29,516 bases of DNA from a virus: the IMG/VR virus record IMGVR_UViG_3300020202_000189, positions 1 to 29,516 of that record; one strand, given 5' to 3'. The position numbers and the translations under genes were made by a program. The notes below the pieces were generated by a model. It had not been told where the DNA came from and did not search any database. It was given only the letters and a program-made list of their open reading frames with translations. Of this stretch, positions 6,074 through 15,313 are shown one piece after another. Position 1 is the stretch's first letter. Each line of letters begins with the position of its first letter.

Positions 6074-6775
6074 ATGAGGCTGTGCGAGTTTCAGGGGTGC
6101 GGCAGAGAGGTTGTCGCGAAGGGGCTGTGCGACCCGCATTACCGCCAAGCCAAGCGCGGTCTGCCGCTGTGGCCCGTTGGTGCGAGGCCGAAGCCGCCGC
6201 CACTTGTTTGCTCCTTCAGCGGATGCGGGCGAGAGGTCGTCGCTCGCGGCCTGTGCAGCGGGCACTACGAGCAGCGAAAGCAGGGGCAGTCCCTTCGCGC
6301 GCTCAACCCGTTCCTGGGAAAGCGCTGGAATGCGAACGAGAGGCTTTGGAACCAGGTCGAGAAGACCGAGGGGTGCTGGAACTGGGTCGGCACTCTGCAC
6401 CGAGGCGGCTACGGGAAGGTGTGCGTCAACGGCCGCTATATGGGGGCGCACCGGCTCGCATGGGAGCTGGAGCGGGGCGCCGTCCCGGACGGCATGTTCG
6501 TGTGCCACCGTTGCGACAACAGGCGCTGCGTGCGACCTGACCACCTGTTTCTCGGCACGCACGACGACAACATGGCCGACATGGTCAGCAAGCGGCGGAC
6601 GTCCTTTGGAGCGAGGAACGTCAACGCCAAGCTGACCTCCGACGACGTCACTGCGGCCAGATACGCGCATGCGATGTGCGGCACGACGCTGACCGCGACT
6701 GCACGCGCGCTCGGCGTCACGAAGCAGGCCATGCGCGCGGCCCTCAGGCGAGATACGTGGGCGCACGTCCCGTAG
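6074..6775 (+). CDS. HNH homing-type endonuclease with tandem zinc knuckles
   Basis: A plus-strand, free-standing homing endonuclease of 233 aa. Two nearly identical zinc knuckles (C-x4-C-x9-C-x2-H) occupy residues 4-22 and 46-64 (C4, C9, C19, H22; C46, C51, C61, H64). They are followed by an HNH_3-type nuclease: 'GAHRLAW' with H126, then '[20 protein letters not shown]' with H145, N149 and H157, and 'DNMADM' at 165-170. The C-terminus (about 186-228) resembles a NUMOD-type HTH ([15 protein letters not shown]) for target DNA. It opposes all neighbours, ends 5 bases from the converging ejection gene and has a weak ribosome site: signs of a mobile insertion. All nuclease residues appear intact. 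Confidence 0.85.
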   Translation: MRLCEFQGCGREVVAKGLCDPHYRQAKRGLPLWPVGARPKPPPLVCSFSGCGREVVARGLCSGHYEQRKQGQSLRALNPFLGKRWNANERLWNQVEKTEGCWNWVGTLHRGGYGKVCVNGRYMGAHRLAWELERGAVPDGMFVCHRCDNRRCVRPDHLFLGTHDDNMADMVSKRRTSFGARNVNAKLTSDDVTAARYAHAMCGTTLTATARALGVTKQAMRAALRRDTWAHVP

Positions 6776-6780
6776 CCGCG

Positions 6781-8610
6781 TCATTGGCTCGCTCCTCCGT
6801 TCGAGCGCCGGGCGGCGGCGCGTAGCAGTTCGATCATCGGAGCACGCAGCCTCATTTGCGCCTCGGGCGTGAGCGCGTCTTGGACAGCGCCGGCGGGCTT
6901 GTACAGAACGCGGCCTGCGAGCGGTGCGCTGTTCTTGGCCAAGAAGTCGATGAGCAGCGGCGATAGCGCCACCTTCGCGTCTTGACCAGAGAGAGCCAAG
7001 GCGAGCGATGCACCGAGACCGGCAGCGGGGGGCATGCGTTCGATGAGCCCGCCGAACTCGCGCGCCTTGCCAGGTGGCACGAACTCAAGCTCGCCTTTGG
7101 CGCGCAGCACCTCCGGCGCGTCAATGTCGCGCTCGAACTCAGCGCGACGAGGCTGCACGAACGGCTCCTCCAGGAACTCGTTCTTGTAGCGGTCGTTGTT
7201 GCGGACGCCGCTCGTCACGGTGTTCTGCTTTTGACGAGCAAGCGCGTTGGCGAGCTTCGCGACCTCTTGCTCGCCCTGTCCCTCCTTCGTCGAGATGCGA
7301 GGGTTCTCGGGTGGACGCTTAGGTAAGTCGAGGCGGTTGCGAGCGGCCTCGTACTTGGTGGTGCCATCCGAGAACAGGGCATTCGTCTTCGCGTACGGCC
7401 CCTCATCGACGAGCCCCTTGGCCGCGCCGGCCACATCGGCGAGCTCTTGCTCCGGCACCGATGGATTCTGGCCGCCGATCCTCGAAAGACGCATAAGAGC
7501 AGCGCGCAGGTCGTTCAATTCGGTCTCGGTCAGTTGCTTAACCGTCGTGGTGCCGTCCTCGGCCGTGCGCTCGAGGTTCTTGATGAGCGGCTCGAGCTGG
7601 GCGCGTTCCTGCGGCAGAAGTTTTTGAGAGCTGTGCAACCGCAGCAGTTCATCGTAGATAGGCGTTGGATCGCGGAGCGACTGGCCGGCCGGCGACGATG
7701 CGATGGCGGCCTTTCGCCTGACGTGAGGCGACATGACCGTCTCGTCGTGGATGTCGTCGAGTCTGCCGATGACGCGCTCTGCGCTTCGTCGCGAAGCCTC
7801 GCCGATACCGCGGTCGTTCGGCTCGAGGCCGGCCAGTTCGTTGTCGAACATGCCGCCCCGGCCGGACGTGGTCAGCCCGACCTCGCCGCCGCCCTTCTGC
7901 TCGATGGTCTCGCGAGCCTGCGCGCCTTTTCCGGTGCGGATGCCTTTCGCTGCCGCGGCCAGCGAGCCGAGCAGACCCCCGACGGCAGCGCCGCCAGCGC
8001 CGCCCAGGGCTGCCCGCTTGCCGGTTTCCTCGGCTGAGCGTCCGGCGATGGCTGACTCGGCGCCCTCGGTCAGGGCGCCGCCGGTCGCGCCAGCGACGAC
8101 GTTGCCGGCGACCGGCCGAGCGGCGACGCCGAGCGCTTCGGCCGCCCGGGTGCCCGCACGCGCCGCGAGGCTTGCGGGGCCAGTGACCGCCCCAAGGCCC
8201 ATGCCGGTGCCATCTCCGAGTGCGGCGGCCGTCGGATTCCGGTCACGGATGCCCTGACGCATCTCCGGCGACGAGAGCCCGAGCGCGTCCGTCAGCTTCG
8301 GGTAGGCGCCGAAGGTGTACTTGTCGACGGTCTGCTGAAGGTATGCGGCGGCGGGCTCCGCTGCCTTCGCCGCGGCGGAGAGCTTGGCTAGGAAGCCCTG
8401 CGCGGGGGGCTCGGGCCTCGATGGCGCCGGAGGACGCGAGCCCGGTGGATGCCACGGGCCGGGGGTGTCCGTCTTGTTGCTCGGTCCGAGCGTCGCCGAG
8501 ATTTCGCGAATCTTTGCCTGCGCCTTAGCGGAGACCTCGGGGTCGTCGGCGTACTCGTCGGCGACGCGCTGCCACTTCGCGAGGGCTGCCTGTGGATCGC
8601 GGTTAGCCAC
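6781..8610 (-). CDS. Putative DNA-ejection / internal virion protein (609 aa)
   Basis: GTG start at 8610 with an excellent GGAGGTG six bases before. The N-terminus is a short helical region (QAALAKWQRVADEYADDPEV), then a Pro-rich linker, long Gly/Ala-rich weakly hydrophobic segments (around 133-225, for example 'GGAGGAAVGGLLGSLAAAA'), a charged middle, and another hydrophobic helix near 540-565 (GLGASLALALSG). Large proteins with this composition, encoded last in the tail region, are typical P22 gp16/gp20-type ejection proteins that enter the host envelope to guide DNA. No peptidase or transglycosylase motif is visible. Assignment is by composition and place. Confidence 0.6.
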   Translation of the reverse strand: MANRDPQAALAKWQRVADEYADDPEVSAKAQAKIREISATLGPSNKTDTPGPWHPPGSRPPAPSRPEPPAQGFLAKLSAAAKAAEPAAAYLQQTVDKYTFGAYPKLTDALGLSSPEMRQGIRDRNPTAAALGDGTGMGLGAVTGPASLAARAGTRAAEALGVAARPVAGNVVAGATGGALTEGAESAIAGRSAEETGKRAALGGAGGAAVGGLLGSLAAAAKGIRTGKGAQARETIEQKGGGEVGLTTSGRGGMFDNELAGLEPNDRGIGEASRRSAERVIGRLDDIHDETVMSPHVRRKAAIASSPAGQSLRDPTPIYDELLRLHSSQKLLPQERAQLEPLIKNLERTAEDGTTTVKQLTETELNDLRAALMRLSRIGGQNPSVPEQELADVAGAAKGLVDEGPYAKTNALFSDGTTKYEAARNRLDLPKRPPENPRISTKEGQGEQEVAKLANALARQKQNTVTSGVRNNDRYKNEFLEEPFVQPRRAEFERDIDAPEVLRAKGELEFVPPGKAREFGGLIERMPPAAGLGASLALALSGQDAKVALSPLLIDFLAKNSAPLAGRVLYKPAGAVQDALTPEAQMRLRAPMIELLRAAARRSNGGASQ

Positions 8611-8696
8611 GGGCCACCTCCAGGCCTAACTGTGGTGTGACACTGTGCGCGTGCGCAGTATTGAGTCGCGCAGCGTCAGGGGGCAGGATTACGTCC

Positions 8697-9014
8697 ATGA
8701 CGAAGTTGGCGCTGGGGTTCGTGCTCGGGGCTGCGCTGGCCGGCGGCGTGACTGCGGTGAAGGCCGCGAGCGACAAGAAGGCGGCGATGACGGCGCAAGA
8801 GGCGCGCGTCTTCGAACTCGCGTGCGAGCGGGCAAGGTCACTGCGGCTTGCTGCAGACGCGGCACTCGCAGAAATTCGGGCGATGCCAGAAGAGCGCCGT
8901 GGCCAACGAAACATGAAAGACGGGCTCACGTCGGGCACCCACGAGCGCGTCGTGGCCGCACGGATGATCGAAGAGACGTTCTGCATCAGCGCGTCCCCTT
9001 CTTCTTCGCGCTGA
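8697..9014 (+). CDS. Small membrane/secreted protein on the opposite strand (105 aa)
   Basis: ATG 8697 is preceded by AGGA at 9 bases. The protein begins MTKLALGFVLGAALAGG, a clear membrane or signal segment (residues about 4-20) with a possible cleavage after VKA, followed by a charged helix (AQEARVFELACERARSLRL) and a polar tail. It stands alone on the plus strand between two minus-strand ejection genes and overlaps the end of one by 29 bases. This is the profile of a moron: an independently acquired gene, perhaps altering the host envelope or excluding other phages. An inner-membrane spanin-like role is also possible. An antisense minus-strand frame (8603-8986) fits the operon spacing but has an unconvincing Ser/Arg/Ala composition. 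Confidence 0.55.
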   Translation: MTKLALGFVLGAALAGGVTAVKAASDKKAAMTAQEARVFELACERARSLRLAADAALAEIRAMPEERRGQRNMKDGLTSGTHERVVAARMIEETFCISASPSSSR

Positions 9015-10539
9015 GGAGGGCGTCGGCCTCGTCCTCTCCATACGGATCGGCTTTCACAGCCGCGCCGCCCTTGGTTAGCGGGCGACCTCGGTCATCGAGT
9101 TTGTCGCTGTACCAAGGGAAGTACGCGGCGCGGAACCGCGGCCAACTCGCCGCGTGCGGCCCGGTTTTGATGTAGCCCTCACCTTGGGACGCAATCTTGG
9201 CAAGCTGCCCCTCTGTGCTGGACTTCAGCTTCCCGACCGCCTCAAGAACGAGCCGGCGCTTTTCTGGGCCCATTTCGCCGTTGAGAGCGCGCATGACCGC
9301 CTCTTCGGTCTTCAGGCCAATGCCACCGAGCTGCCCCCAGAAAAATGACGCGTCCTTGTCGCTGATGACGCCGCTGTCACCCTGCGACATCTTTATCCAT
9401 CGACCGGCCACGACGCTGTCCAGCGCGGAGTTGCCGACGCCGAGATGGTCCGACATCTCCGTGAACTTTTGAGCGCGCTCCATGGCTTTTGCCATGCCGA
9501 CGTTGGACGCGAATTTCTGAAACGATGTGTCCGCGGCTGCGGCGTCGAGATCGTCTGAGCGCTTGGTTTTCATTGGGTCAGGCGCCTTCGGCCCGCCCCG
9601 CTTCTTCATCGCCGCGATCCTGTCCGCGTGCATCTGCTTCTGGTCGCCGGCCGTGAGCCTGTATTTCTGATTCTCCTCGGCCGTCGCGGCCTGCGAATCG
9701 TCCTGGCTCTCTCTGTTTCTGAGGTGCTGCGACGACGCCCCGCCGAGCGCCGCCTCAATGCGTGCCGCCTCAGCCATCATGTCGGCCGCCCGCCTCGGGT
9801 CCGTTGCAGCGACCTGCGCCGCGACCTCGCGCAGGCGATCCGCACGCTGCTGCTCTTGGCGCACGCGATACGCCTCGCGCTCTCCCGGGTCGAGGTTGAT
9901 GCGCTCTCCCCGCGGCGTCACGATCGCATCGGCCGTCTCCTCGCGCTCCAGCATCGGAGCGTCTTCAGAGGGCGGCCGTACGTCGGGTCCTCGCAGCTTG
10001 AACATCGCGCGGAGGTTTTCTGTGGCCGGGTCAGGCGCGCCCATCGGCGGGCGCAAGCGCTCCACGAGGGTCGGGAAGAAGGGCTTATGCTGCTGCGCCG
10101 GCTGTTGCAGCCGTCCGCCGCGCACGCGCATCTCTGTCTTGCCAGGCTCGAACGCGAACGTTGTGCGCTGACCCGTGACCGGGTCGAAGTGTTCCGTGGC
10201 TTTCGAGTACGCCTCTGCCTCGCTTCGCCCGCCCTGCAGGTAGCGGCCATACAGGTCGTCGAAGTTCTTCTTGTTGCGGTCAGCGTTTTGGTCGGCGAAA
10301 GCACGCATCTCGGCGTCGTGCTTCTCCTTAGCGCGCTTCTCTTGGATGGCGTTCTGCCCGCGCATGTACGCCTCGCTGGCCGCCTGCCGCGCCTCCTGAA
10401 TGCGCAAGCGCTCATCTTCTCGTTCTTGCGCGCGCCGCCGCTCCAGCACCTCCCCGAACCCGCTCAGCGCCCCGAGCATGTCGCGGAAGCCGTCCCTCTC
10501 GGGCGCGGGTCTGAGTTCCGAGAACCTAAATCGTGGCAT
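8986..10539 (-). CDS. Putative internal/ejection protein, long coiled coil (517 aa)
   Basis: Starts at ATG 10539, three bases after the 333-aa gene. Residues about 25-100 are a highly charged coiled coil (RRRAQEREDERLRIQEARQA), followed by Pro-rich linkers, a second helical stretch (REAYRVRQEQQRADRLREVA) and a C-terminal domain with 'ISDKDASFFWGQLGGIGLKT' and 'EEAVMRALNGEMGPEKRRLV'. Together with the genes on both sides it forms a three-gene ejection set in the position of P22 gp7-gp20-gp16. No catalytic motif recognised. The role is inferred from context and helical composition. Confidence 0.55.
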   Translation of the reverse strand: MPRFRFSELRPAPERDGFRDMLGALSGFGEVLERRRAQEREDERLRIQEARQAASEAYMRGQNAIQEKRAKEKHDAEMRAFADQNADRNKKNFDDLYGRYLQGGRSEAEAYSKATEHFDPVTGQRTTFAFEPGKTEMRVRGGRLQQPAQQHKPFFPTLVERLRPPMGAPDPATENLRAMFKLRGPDVRPPSEDAPMLEREETADAIVTPRGERINLDPGEREAYRVRQEQQRADRLREVAAQVAATDPRRAADMMAEAARIEAALGGASSQHLRNRESQDDSQAATAEENQKYRLTAGDQKQMHADRIAAMKKRGGPKAPDPMKTKRSDDLDAAAADTSFQKFASNVGMAKAMERAQKFTEMSDHLGVGNSALDSVVAGRWIKMSQGDSGVISDKDASFFWGQLGGIGLKTEEAVMRALNGEMGPEKRRLVLEAVGKLKSSTEGQLAKIASQGEGYIKTGPHAASWPRFRAAYFPWYSDKLDDRGRPLTKGGAAVKADPYGEDEADALLSAKKKGTR

Positions 10540-10542
10540 GCG

Positions 10543-11544
10543 TCACCAATCGAAGATGTCGGCGTAGACGTCGCCCTGTCCCGCGCCGTACTGCCCGCCG
10601 TGCGCCGCGCCCTGCGGTCCGCCGAGTACGCCGCCCGTGCCCATGCCGAGCAGGCCGAACCCACGTTGCAGGAACCGGCGCTTTCGCGACGGCTGCTTGG
10701 GCGCCATCTGGCGCTGCCATTCCGCATCGAGCGCGGCGAGTTCCGCTTCCGTTCGCGTGTCACCGGCGGCCATGTCGTAAGCACCCGCGGTGCCGACTCG
10801 ACCCTGGCCGAGCTGCGCCCTGGCGCCGAGGATGCGGTCGAAGTAGTCGCTGGTCTCGCCCGTCGCGCCCTTGGCGCCCTCCATCAACATGCCCATGTAG
10901 TCGTAGTCGCCCTGGTCGGCCGCGCCGGCGGCGTCGAGGGTCAGGCCGAGGCGCGCGTTCCGCGCCTGGTCGCCCATCTGCGCAATCTGCGCGCGGTTCA
11001 TGTACTCCTTCGCCGCCAGCGTGGTGAGCGCGTCGTTCTCGCGCGCCATTGCCCGTCCGCTGCCGAACGTCCCGCGTGCGGCAGTGCTCCTGGCGAGATC
11101 CTTCTGCAGCGTGTTCTTCAAGTAGTCGTACGCCGGGTTGCTGCCGGTCATCGCCGTCTGCGCGAACCCCTCCATGTACGACGGCGTCGACAACGTCGCG
11201 TTGTACGCCGCCTGGCGCGCGCCCGGCTTCTGCATGCTGCGCATCTCGCCGTACAGGTTTGCGACGTGGCTAGGCCGCTCAGCCTCGTACTGGTTCGCGG
11301 TTCGCTCGAGCGGGTTCCAGTACTCCTGAGCGGCATCTCGGCGCTGGTCGTAAAAGCCGACCTGCTCGCGGCCGAACTCCCGCATCTTCTGCTCGGGCGA
11401 CGTTGGCTTGTTCGAGAAGTTCTGCGAGGCGGGCGCTCCGACGCTCCGGCCTGCGTTGTACGACGGCGTTGGTGCCACCTGCCTCTGTGGACGCCGCGGC
11501 CTCGGCTGCACGAGCGAGTTGGAGTAGTTGTTGTTGAAACTCAT
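10543..11544 (-). CDS. Putative DNA transfer/ejection protein (333 aa)
   Basis: ATG at 11544 overlaps the tail-hub stop (ATGA). The N-terminus is Asn/Gln/Pro-rich. The central part contains 'LARSTAARGTFGSGRAMARE' followed by 'ALTTLAAKEYMNRAQIA', a helical pattern with a Gly-Ser hinge that I know from phage DNA-transfer and internal virion proteins encoded after the tail hub. A basic patch (PSRKRRFLQRG) precedes a Gly-rich end. It is probably carried in the particle and ejected ahead of the genome. No enzyme motif. The call is supported by its position between the gp10-like hub and two further ejection-type genes. Confidence 0.6.
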   Translation of the reverse strand: MSFNNNYSNSLVQPRPRRPQRQVAPTPSYNAGRSVGAPASQNFSNKPTSPEQKMREFGREQVGFYDQRRDAAQEYWNPLERTANQYEAERPSHVANLYGEMRSMQKPGARQAAYNATLSTPSYMEGFAQTAMTGSNPAYDYLKNTLQKDLARSTAARGTFGSGRAMARENDALTTLAAKEYMNRAQIAQMGDQARNARLGLTLDAAGAADQGDYDYMGMLMEGAKGATGETSDYFDRILGARAQLGQGRVGTAGAYDMAAGDTRTEAELAALDAEWQRQMAPKQPSRKRRFLQRGFGLLGMGTGGVLGGPQGAAHGGQYGAGQGDVYADIFDW

Positions 11545-12962
11545 GAGTCGAGCTCCTCGTAAACTTCCGTGACCTTCGCGACAGACGTCGCGTCGGCCGC
11601 CGTTCCCGACAATTCGTACTGACGCGCGCGGTACGGCGTTCCGATGGGCCGCACAGGGACCGTGTGGTCGTGGTCGCCGGCCGTGCCGAGCGCGACGTCG
11701 ACCGGCGCCGAGAACGGCCCGAGGTCGTCGCGCCAGCGGACCCGGATCGCCGACGACGAGCTCGATGCGAAACCGCGGCGCACGCGCACCTGGAGCTCGA
11801 GCGGCTCCTTGAGCATCGGCAGGCCGCGATCGTCGTACCCCGACCGAGCGAGCCACTTGAGGTCGTGGTCGAGGTCCGTGTACGCCTCGCGCGAAAGCAC
11901 CGCGAGCCGCCCGTCGCTCAGGCCGACGATGTGCAGGTTGCGCTCGGGCCAGTAGCAGTACGCTGTCGGGCAGTAGCGGATCCACTGCCCGCCCGACCAG
12001 CAGTGCCGCTCCGACCACGTATCAGACTCCGTGTCGTACGCGAGGGCGCGCCCCTCCGTCGGGAACACCCAAACGAAGGAGTCGGCGTTTCCGATCTTCT
12101 CGCGATACCCCCAGCAATCCGACACCGTCGTGAAGCCCTCGACAGTCCTCGAGACGGCTGGCGATGAGATGACGTCCTCTTTGGACACCGCTCGGCCAGT
12201 CGTCCAGACAAAGCGCCTCAGGTCGTCGAGCCATGCGAATTCCGCCTCACGGCGGATGGGAGAGCGCGCGGCCCCGCAGCCGACATCAAGCGTGACCTGA
12301 GGCGCAAAAGTTTCGTCGGGATCGGGGGTGTAAATCTGCAGCGTGCGCGAGCCAAACGCCCAATATTCGCGGGCGGTCTCCTTGCCAGCGCGAAGCGGGT
12401 CGGGCCGGGCCTCCGCTTCTGCGAGTTCGACCGCGATGTTGTACGACTCTGGCTCGCCAGCATCCGACCACTCGAATAGCCCGCTCTCGTCCGCGACGAC
12501 GCCGACGGCGCGCCTGGTGATGAACGCGACGTCGCGCCAGTTCGACGGGCTGCCGCCGAGGCGCTCTGACACGAGCGATCCGGCGCTGACCTTCTGCGGA
12601 GCGCCACCGCCAGCGATGATCATCAGGTTGCGGTTGACCGCGTAGGTCGGGCGCTCCGTGCCCGCGACGAGCGTGGTCGCCGTCGAGGTCGAGCGCTCCG
12701 AAACCGCGCCCGTTCCGCTGTGCCACGCCCAGACCTTGCGGTCTTCGGTCACGTACACGATGTCGTCGCCGAGCACGCCGATCATGACGACGGCCGTCGT
12801 GCTCGGGAACGTCGACGGGAATCCCGAGTACGTCGTGATGCCAGGACGGGCAGAGATCGCACCGGCGGCGTCCACCGTCGCGTTGATGAACGCGGCGGGC
12901 GCTCCAGCGAGCTCCTCGACGGAGCTTGCTTGGCCGGTGAATGCAATCTGCTTGGCGTTCAT
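11541..12962 (-). CDS. Tail hub / packaged-DNA stabilisation protein, P22 gp10-like (473 aa)
   Basis: A 473-aa protein, close to the length of P22 gp10 (472 aa). It has the family layout: an N-terminal 'ATVDAAGAISARPGITTYSG' segment, then repeated beta-propeller blades with short hydrophobic-aromatic strands ('RAVGVVADESGLFEWSDAGE', 'AFGSRTLQIYTPD', 'EAEFAWLDDLRRFVW', 'FVWVFPTEGRALAYD', 'RNLHIVGLSDGRLAVLS') and a C-terminal beta domain. Such proteins close the portal vertex after packaging and form the tail hub to which spikes and needle attach. It is flanked by tailspike and ejection genes, as expected. No gp26-like needle gene was recognised. Confidence 0.8.
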   Translation of the reverse strand: MNAKQIAFTGQASSVEELAGAPAAFINATVDAAGAISARPGITTYSGFPSTFPSTTAVVMIGVLGDDIVYVTEDRKVWAWHSGTGAVSERSTSTATTLVAGTERPTYAVNRNLMIIAGGGAPQKVSAGSLVSERLGGSPSNWRDVAFITRRAVGVVADESGLFEWSDAGEPESYNIAVELAEAEARPDPLRAGKETAREYWAFGSRTLQIYTPDPDETFAPQVTLDVGCGAARSPIRREAEFAWLDDLRRFVWTTGRAVSKEDVISSPAVSRTVEGFTTVSDCWGYREKIGNADSFVWVFPTEGRALAYDTESDTWSERHCWSGGQWIRYCPTAYCYWPERNLHIVGLSDGRLAVLSREAYTDLDHDLKWLARSGYDDRGLPMLKEPLELQVRVRRGFASSSSSAIRVRWRDDLGPFSAPVDVALGTAGDHDHTVPVRPIGTPYRARQYELSGTAADATSVAKVTEVYEELDS

Positions 12963-12963
12963 G

Positions 12964-14604
12964 TCAGGTGTAGGTGACGAACTGCGCCTCTTGGAACCAA
13001 AGGCTCGACGCGAGCCAGTCGGTCGTCGGCTGGTACCGGAACCGGACGGACAAGTAGCCGTTGTTGGCGACGCTGGGCACCGTCTCCGTCTTGTAGACGG
13101 CGTTGAACGTCGGCGTGACAGCGCCGCCTGACGCGTTGAACAGGATGATGCACATCTCCGCGCCCTGCGTCGGCTGCCCCGTCGGTGCGTTCACCGCGAA
13201 GGCGCCGCCCGTGAACTTCACAAAGTGGTACTTCGTGTCACACACCGGGGCGTACGCGCCCGCCTCCGTCGCGAACGTGACGCTGCCCTCTCGCGACAGG
13301 CGCACGGCGCGTTGCACGTACGTGTCCGCGGCGGCGTCGAAGAGCAAGAGCCCGGACGTCGCCGTCGAGTTGAAACCCTCGTGCACAGCAACGTCGTGGG
13401 CGATGTAGAGCCCGACGTCAGCGGAGGCGCCAGTGTACGAGTTCCCGACGACAACCGCGTTAGTCGCGCTCGCCGCCGTGGTCTCGATGCAGCGGGTGAG
13501 CGTCCCAGCGGCCGAGATGTCGATCTCGTTGCAGACGACCTTGACGTCCGCCGAGCCGACGCCGATGCCGCGACACGTGTTGTCCCATGCGCCGAGAACT
13601 CGGACCTTCGAGAACGCGATGACGCTGCCGGCGCCGTTCGCGCCCGCTACGTCGATGGCGCGGCAGTTTGCCGTTACCGACGTGGCCCCTCGAATGGAAC
13701 ACCCGTAGACCAGAATCTTCCCCGACGTTCCGATGCCCGTGGCGAACTCGGAGACGACCACGTTGCGGAAGGTGAAGAGCCGACCGCTGTGCAAGCACGA
13801 CACACCGGTCCCGGACGACGACCCCGTCTTGGGTTTGATGGTGATGTCGCAGATGCCGCCGACCACGTCCGTGGACGCCGACGACGACACCGAGAAGGCG
13901 GTTGTGGACGTGCTGTCGATTTCGATCGACGTCTCCCCGGCGCCCGCGCCCATGATGATGAGGCTGTCGTCGATGGTGAAGCCGATCGTGGAGCGGTACG
14001 TTCCTGCCGGAAAGTAGATGATGCCGTTGCCGCTCGACGCCGTGATGGCCGCCTTGATCGCGGCGCCGTCATCGTTGGAGCCGTCGCCGAGCGCGCCGTA
14101 CGCCTTCACGTTGTAGAAGGGCGTGTATGACGAGCGGACGTTCTGCAGCGCGTCCTTCAGGTAGCGCTCCGTGGTCTGCCCCGTCTCGAGCACCTTGAAG
14201 TCCGTAGCGCCGAAGCTCGTCTTGATCGCGTCGAGCGCCGTGCGCAGCAGCGTGTGTCCGCCCGCGCCGGTCGAGCCGCTCTCGAGAGTCCCCGTGAAGC
14301 TCTGCGACTCGACGTCGATGGAATTGTCGTGCTCGCCGTCCGAGAACCGCGCCGCAACTGTCGCGCTGTCGGCCTTGTAGACGATGACGTCAACGCGCTC
14401 CTTCGCGTACACCCCAAACTGGCCGCCGCTCTCGTACTGGCCGTAGGCGTTCAGCGCTACGGACGTCCCGAGCGCCTCGTTCGACCGCGCGTCGATGCCC
14501 GAGTACACCGTTGCCGGCGTGCTCGTGCCGCGCTTATAGAAGTACGCCCGTCCCGACGGTGCGTGCGGGATGCCGGATGCGAGTGCTGAGATGAGCTTAG
14601 CCAT
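12964..14604 (-). CDS. Tailspike with pectate-lyase-type beta-helix (546 aa)
   Basis: Residues 1 to about 115 form a particle-binding head (GRAYFYKRGTSTPATVYSG, 'LNAYGQYE', 'VDVIVYKADSATVAARFSDG'), a type common in phage fibres. From about 165 the classical opening of the pectate-lyase-like beta-helix appears: 'NVKAYGALGDGSNDDGAAIK' followed by 'GIIYFPAGTYR', then many short beta turns to about residue 430. The C-terminal 100 residues are a separate beta domain (CIILFNASGG..., 'YLSVRFRYQPTTDWLA'). Tailspikes of this kind bind and often cut cell-surface polysaccharide. Catalytic residues cannot be picked reliably by eye. It is the likely host-range determinant. Confidence 0.82.
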   Translation of the reverse strand: MAKLISALASGIPHAPSGRAYFYKRGTSTPATVYSGIDARSNEALGTSVALNAYGQYESGGQFGVYAKERVDVIVYKADSATVAARFSDGEHDNSIDVESQSFTGTLESGSTGAGGHTLLRTALDAIKTSFGATDFKVLETGQTTERYLKDALQNVRSSYTPFYNVKAYGALGDGSNDDGAAIKAAITASSGNGIIYFPAGTYRSTIGFTIDDSLIIMGAGAGETSIEIDSTSTTAFSVSSSASTDVVGGICDITIKPKTGSSSGTGVSCLHSGRLFTFRNVVVSEFATGIGTSGKILVYGCSIRGATSVTANCRAIDVAGANGAGSVIAFSKVRVLGAWDNTCRGIGVGSADVKVVCNEIDISAAGTLTRCIETTAASATNAVVVGNSYTGASADVGLYIAHDVAVHEGFNSTATSGLLLFDAAADTYVQRAVRLSREGSVTFATEAGAYAPVCDTKYHFVKFTGGAFAVNAPTGQPTQGAEMCIILFNASGGAVTPTFNAVYKTETVPSVANNGYLSVRFRYQPTTDWLASSLWFQEAQFVTYT

Positions 14605-14608
14605 GCGG

Positions 14609-15313
14609 TTACTCGATGTAGGGCTCCGCGACGTACACGGTGTTGCCGCGCTCCGTCTCGTCGTTGAGGGCGTCGTCGCGCAGGCGCAACCAGTCGTCGC
14701 GCAGCATCAGCGTCCGCTCGAGCGGCAGCTTGTAGTGCAGCGCCCACTTCCACGCGAGGCCAGCCGTGATGGCCTCGTGCCAGTTGACCGGGATGTCAGG
14801 CGTGACGGCGCCAGTGTCCGTGTCCCGCGGCTTGCGCACCCGCGGGTAGATGATTTTCGTCCAGTTGGCGCTGTCGCCGATGGGGTAGAGGTAGATGTTC
14901 CAAGCGCCCGTCGACGTCTGCTCGGGGAAGTACATCGTCGGCTGCCCCGTCGTCGTCTTCTGCGTGAGCGCGAGGTACTCCTCGCGCGTGATGCGGTCCA
15001 TGGGCGCATCGGTCAGGCCGTCCGCCGACCGCACAACGGCGCCTTTCTCGACGTCGAGTGTGTCCGCCGGCGCCGTCACGTACGGCGTGGTCGACGAGAC
15101 GGCGGTGATGGACTGCTCGTAGCGCTCGATGCACCGGAGCTGCACGCCCTTTTTGAGGAGCCCCAGGACGAGCATCTGCAGGAGCTCGGCGCCGACCGTG
15201 ATTTGCGCGGCCGTCGGAGACTGCCCCGCGTTGAGCTGTCCGCAGCCCCACAGCGAGTTGCGGATAACTTGGTCGCGCGTCGCCTCCCAAGCGTAGTTCG
15301 CCGAGACTGTCAT
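14609..15313 (-). CDS. Head-tail adaptor, P22 gp4-like (234 aa)
   Basis: ATG 15313 in an ATGA overlap. The helical N-terminus 'ATRDQVIRNSLWGCGQLNAG' with 'LLQMLVLGLLKKG' and the middle block 'PMDRITREEYLAL' with 'QPTMYFPEQTS' and 'IYLYPIGD' are characteristic of podovirus adaptor proteins that attach below the portal ring. A second helical part (NWHEAITAGLAWKWALHYKL) follows. In P22-like phages gp4 binds the portal and receives gp10; here the gp10-like hub gene is two genes downstream. Longer than P22 gp4 (166 aa) because of the beta insertion, but similar to adaptors of other podoviruses. Confidence 0.7.
   Translation of the reverse strand: MTVSANYAWEATRDQVIRNSLWGCGQLNAGQSPTAAQITVGAELLQMLVLGLLKKGVQLRCIERYEQSITAVSSTTPYVTAPADTLDVEKGAVVRSADGLTDAPMDRITREEYLALTQKTTTGQPTMYFPEQTSTGAWNIYLYPIGDSANWTKIIYPRVRKPRDTDTGAVTPDIPVNWHEAITAGLAWKWALHYKLPLERTLMLRDDWLRLRDDALNDETERGNTVYVAEPYIE

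Noticed and set aside
8603-8986. Minus-strand frame of 127 aa that would fill the gap between two ejection genes with neat overlaps
   Set aside because: The product is Ser/Ala/Arg-rich and lacks structure, whereas the plus-strand frame on the same DNA gives a sensible membrane protein with a ribosome site. Kept as an alternative only.
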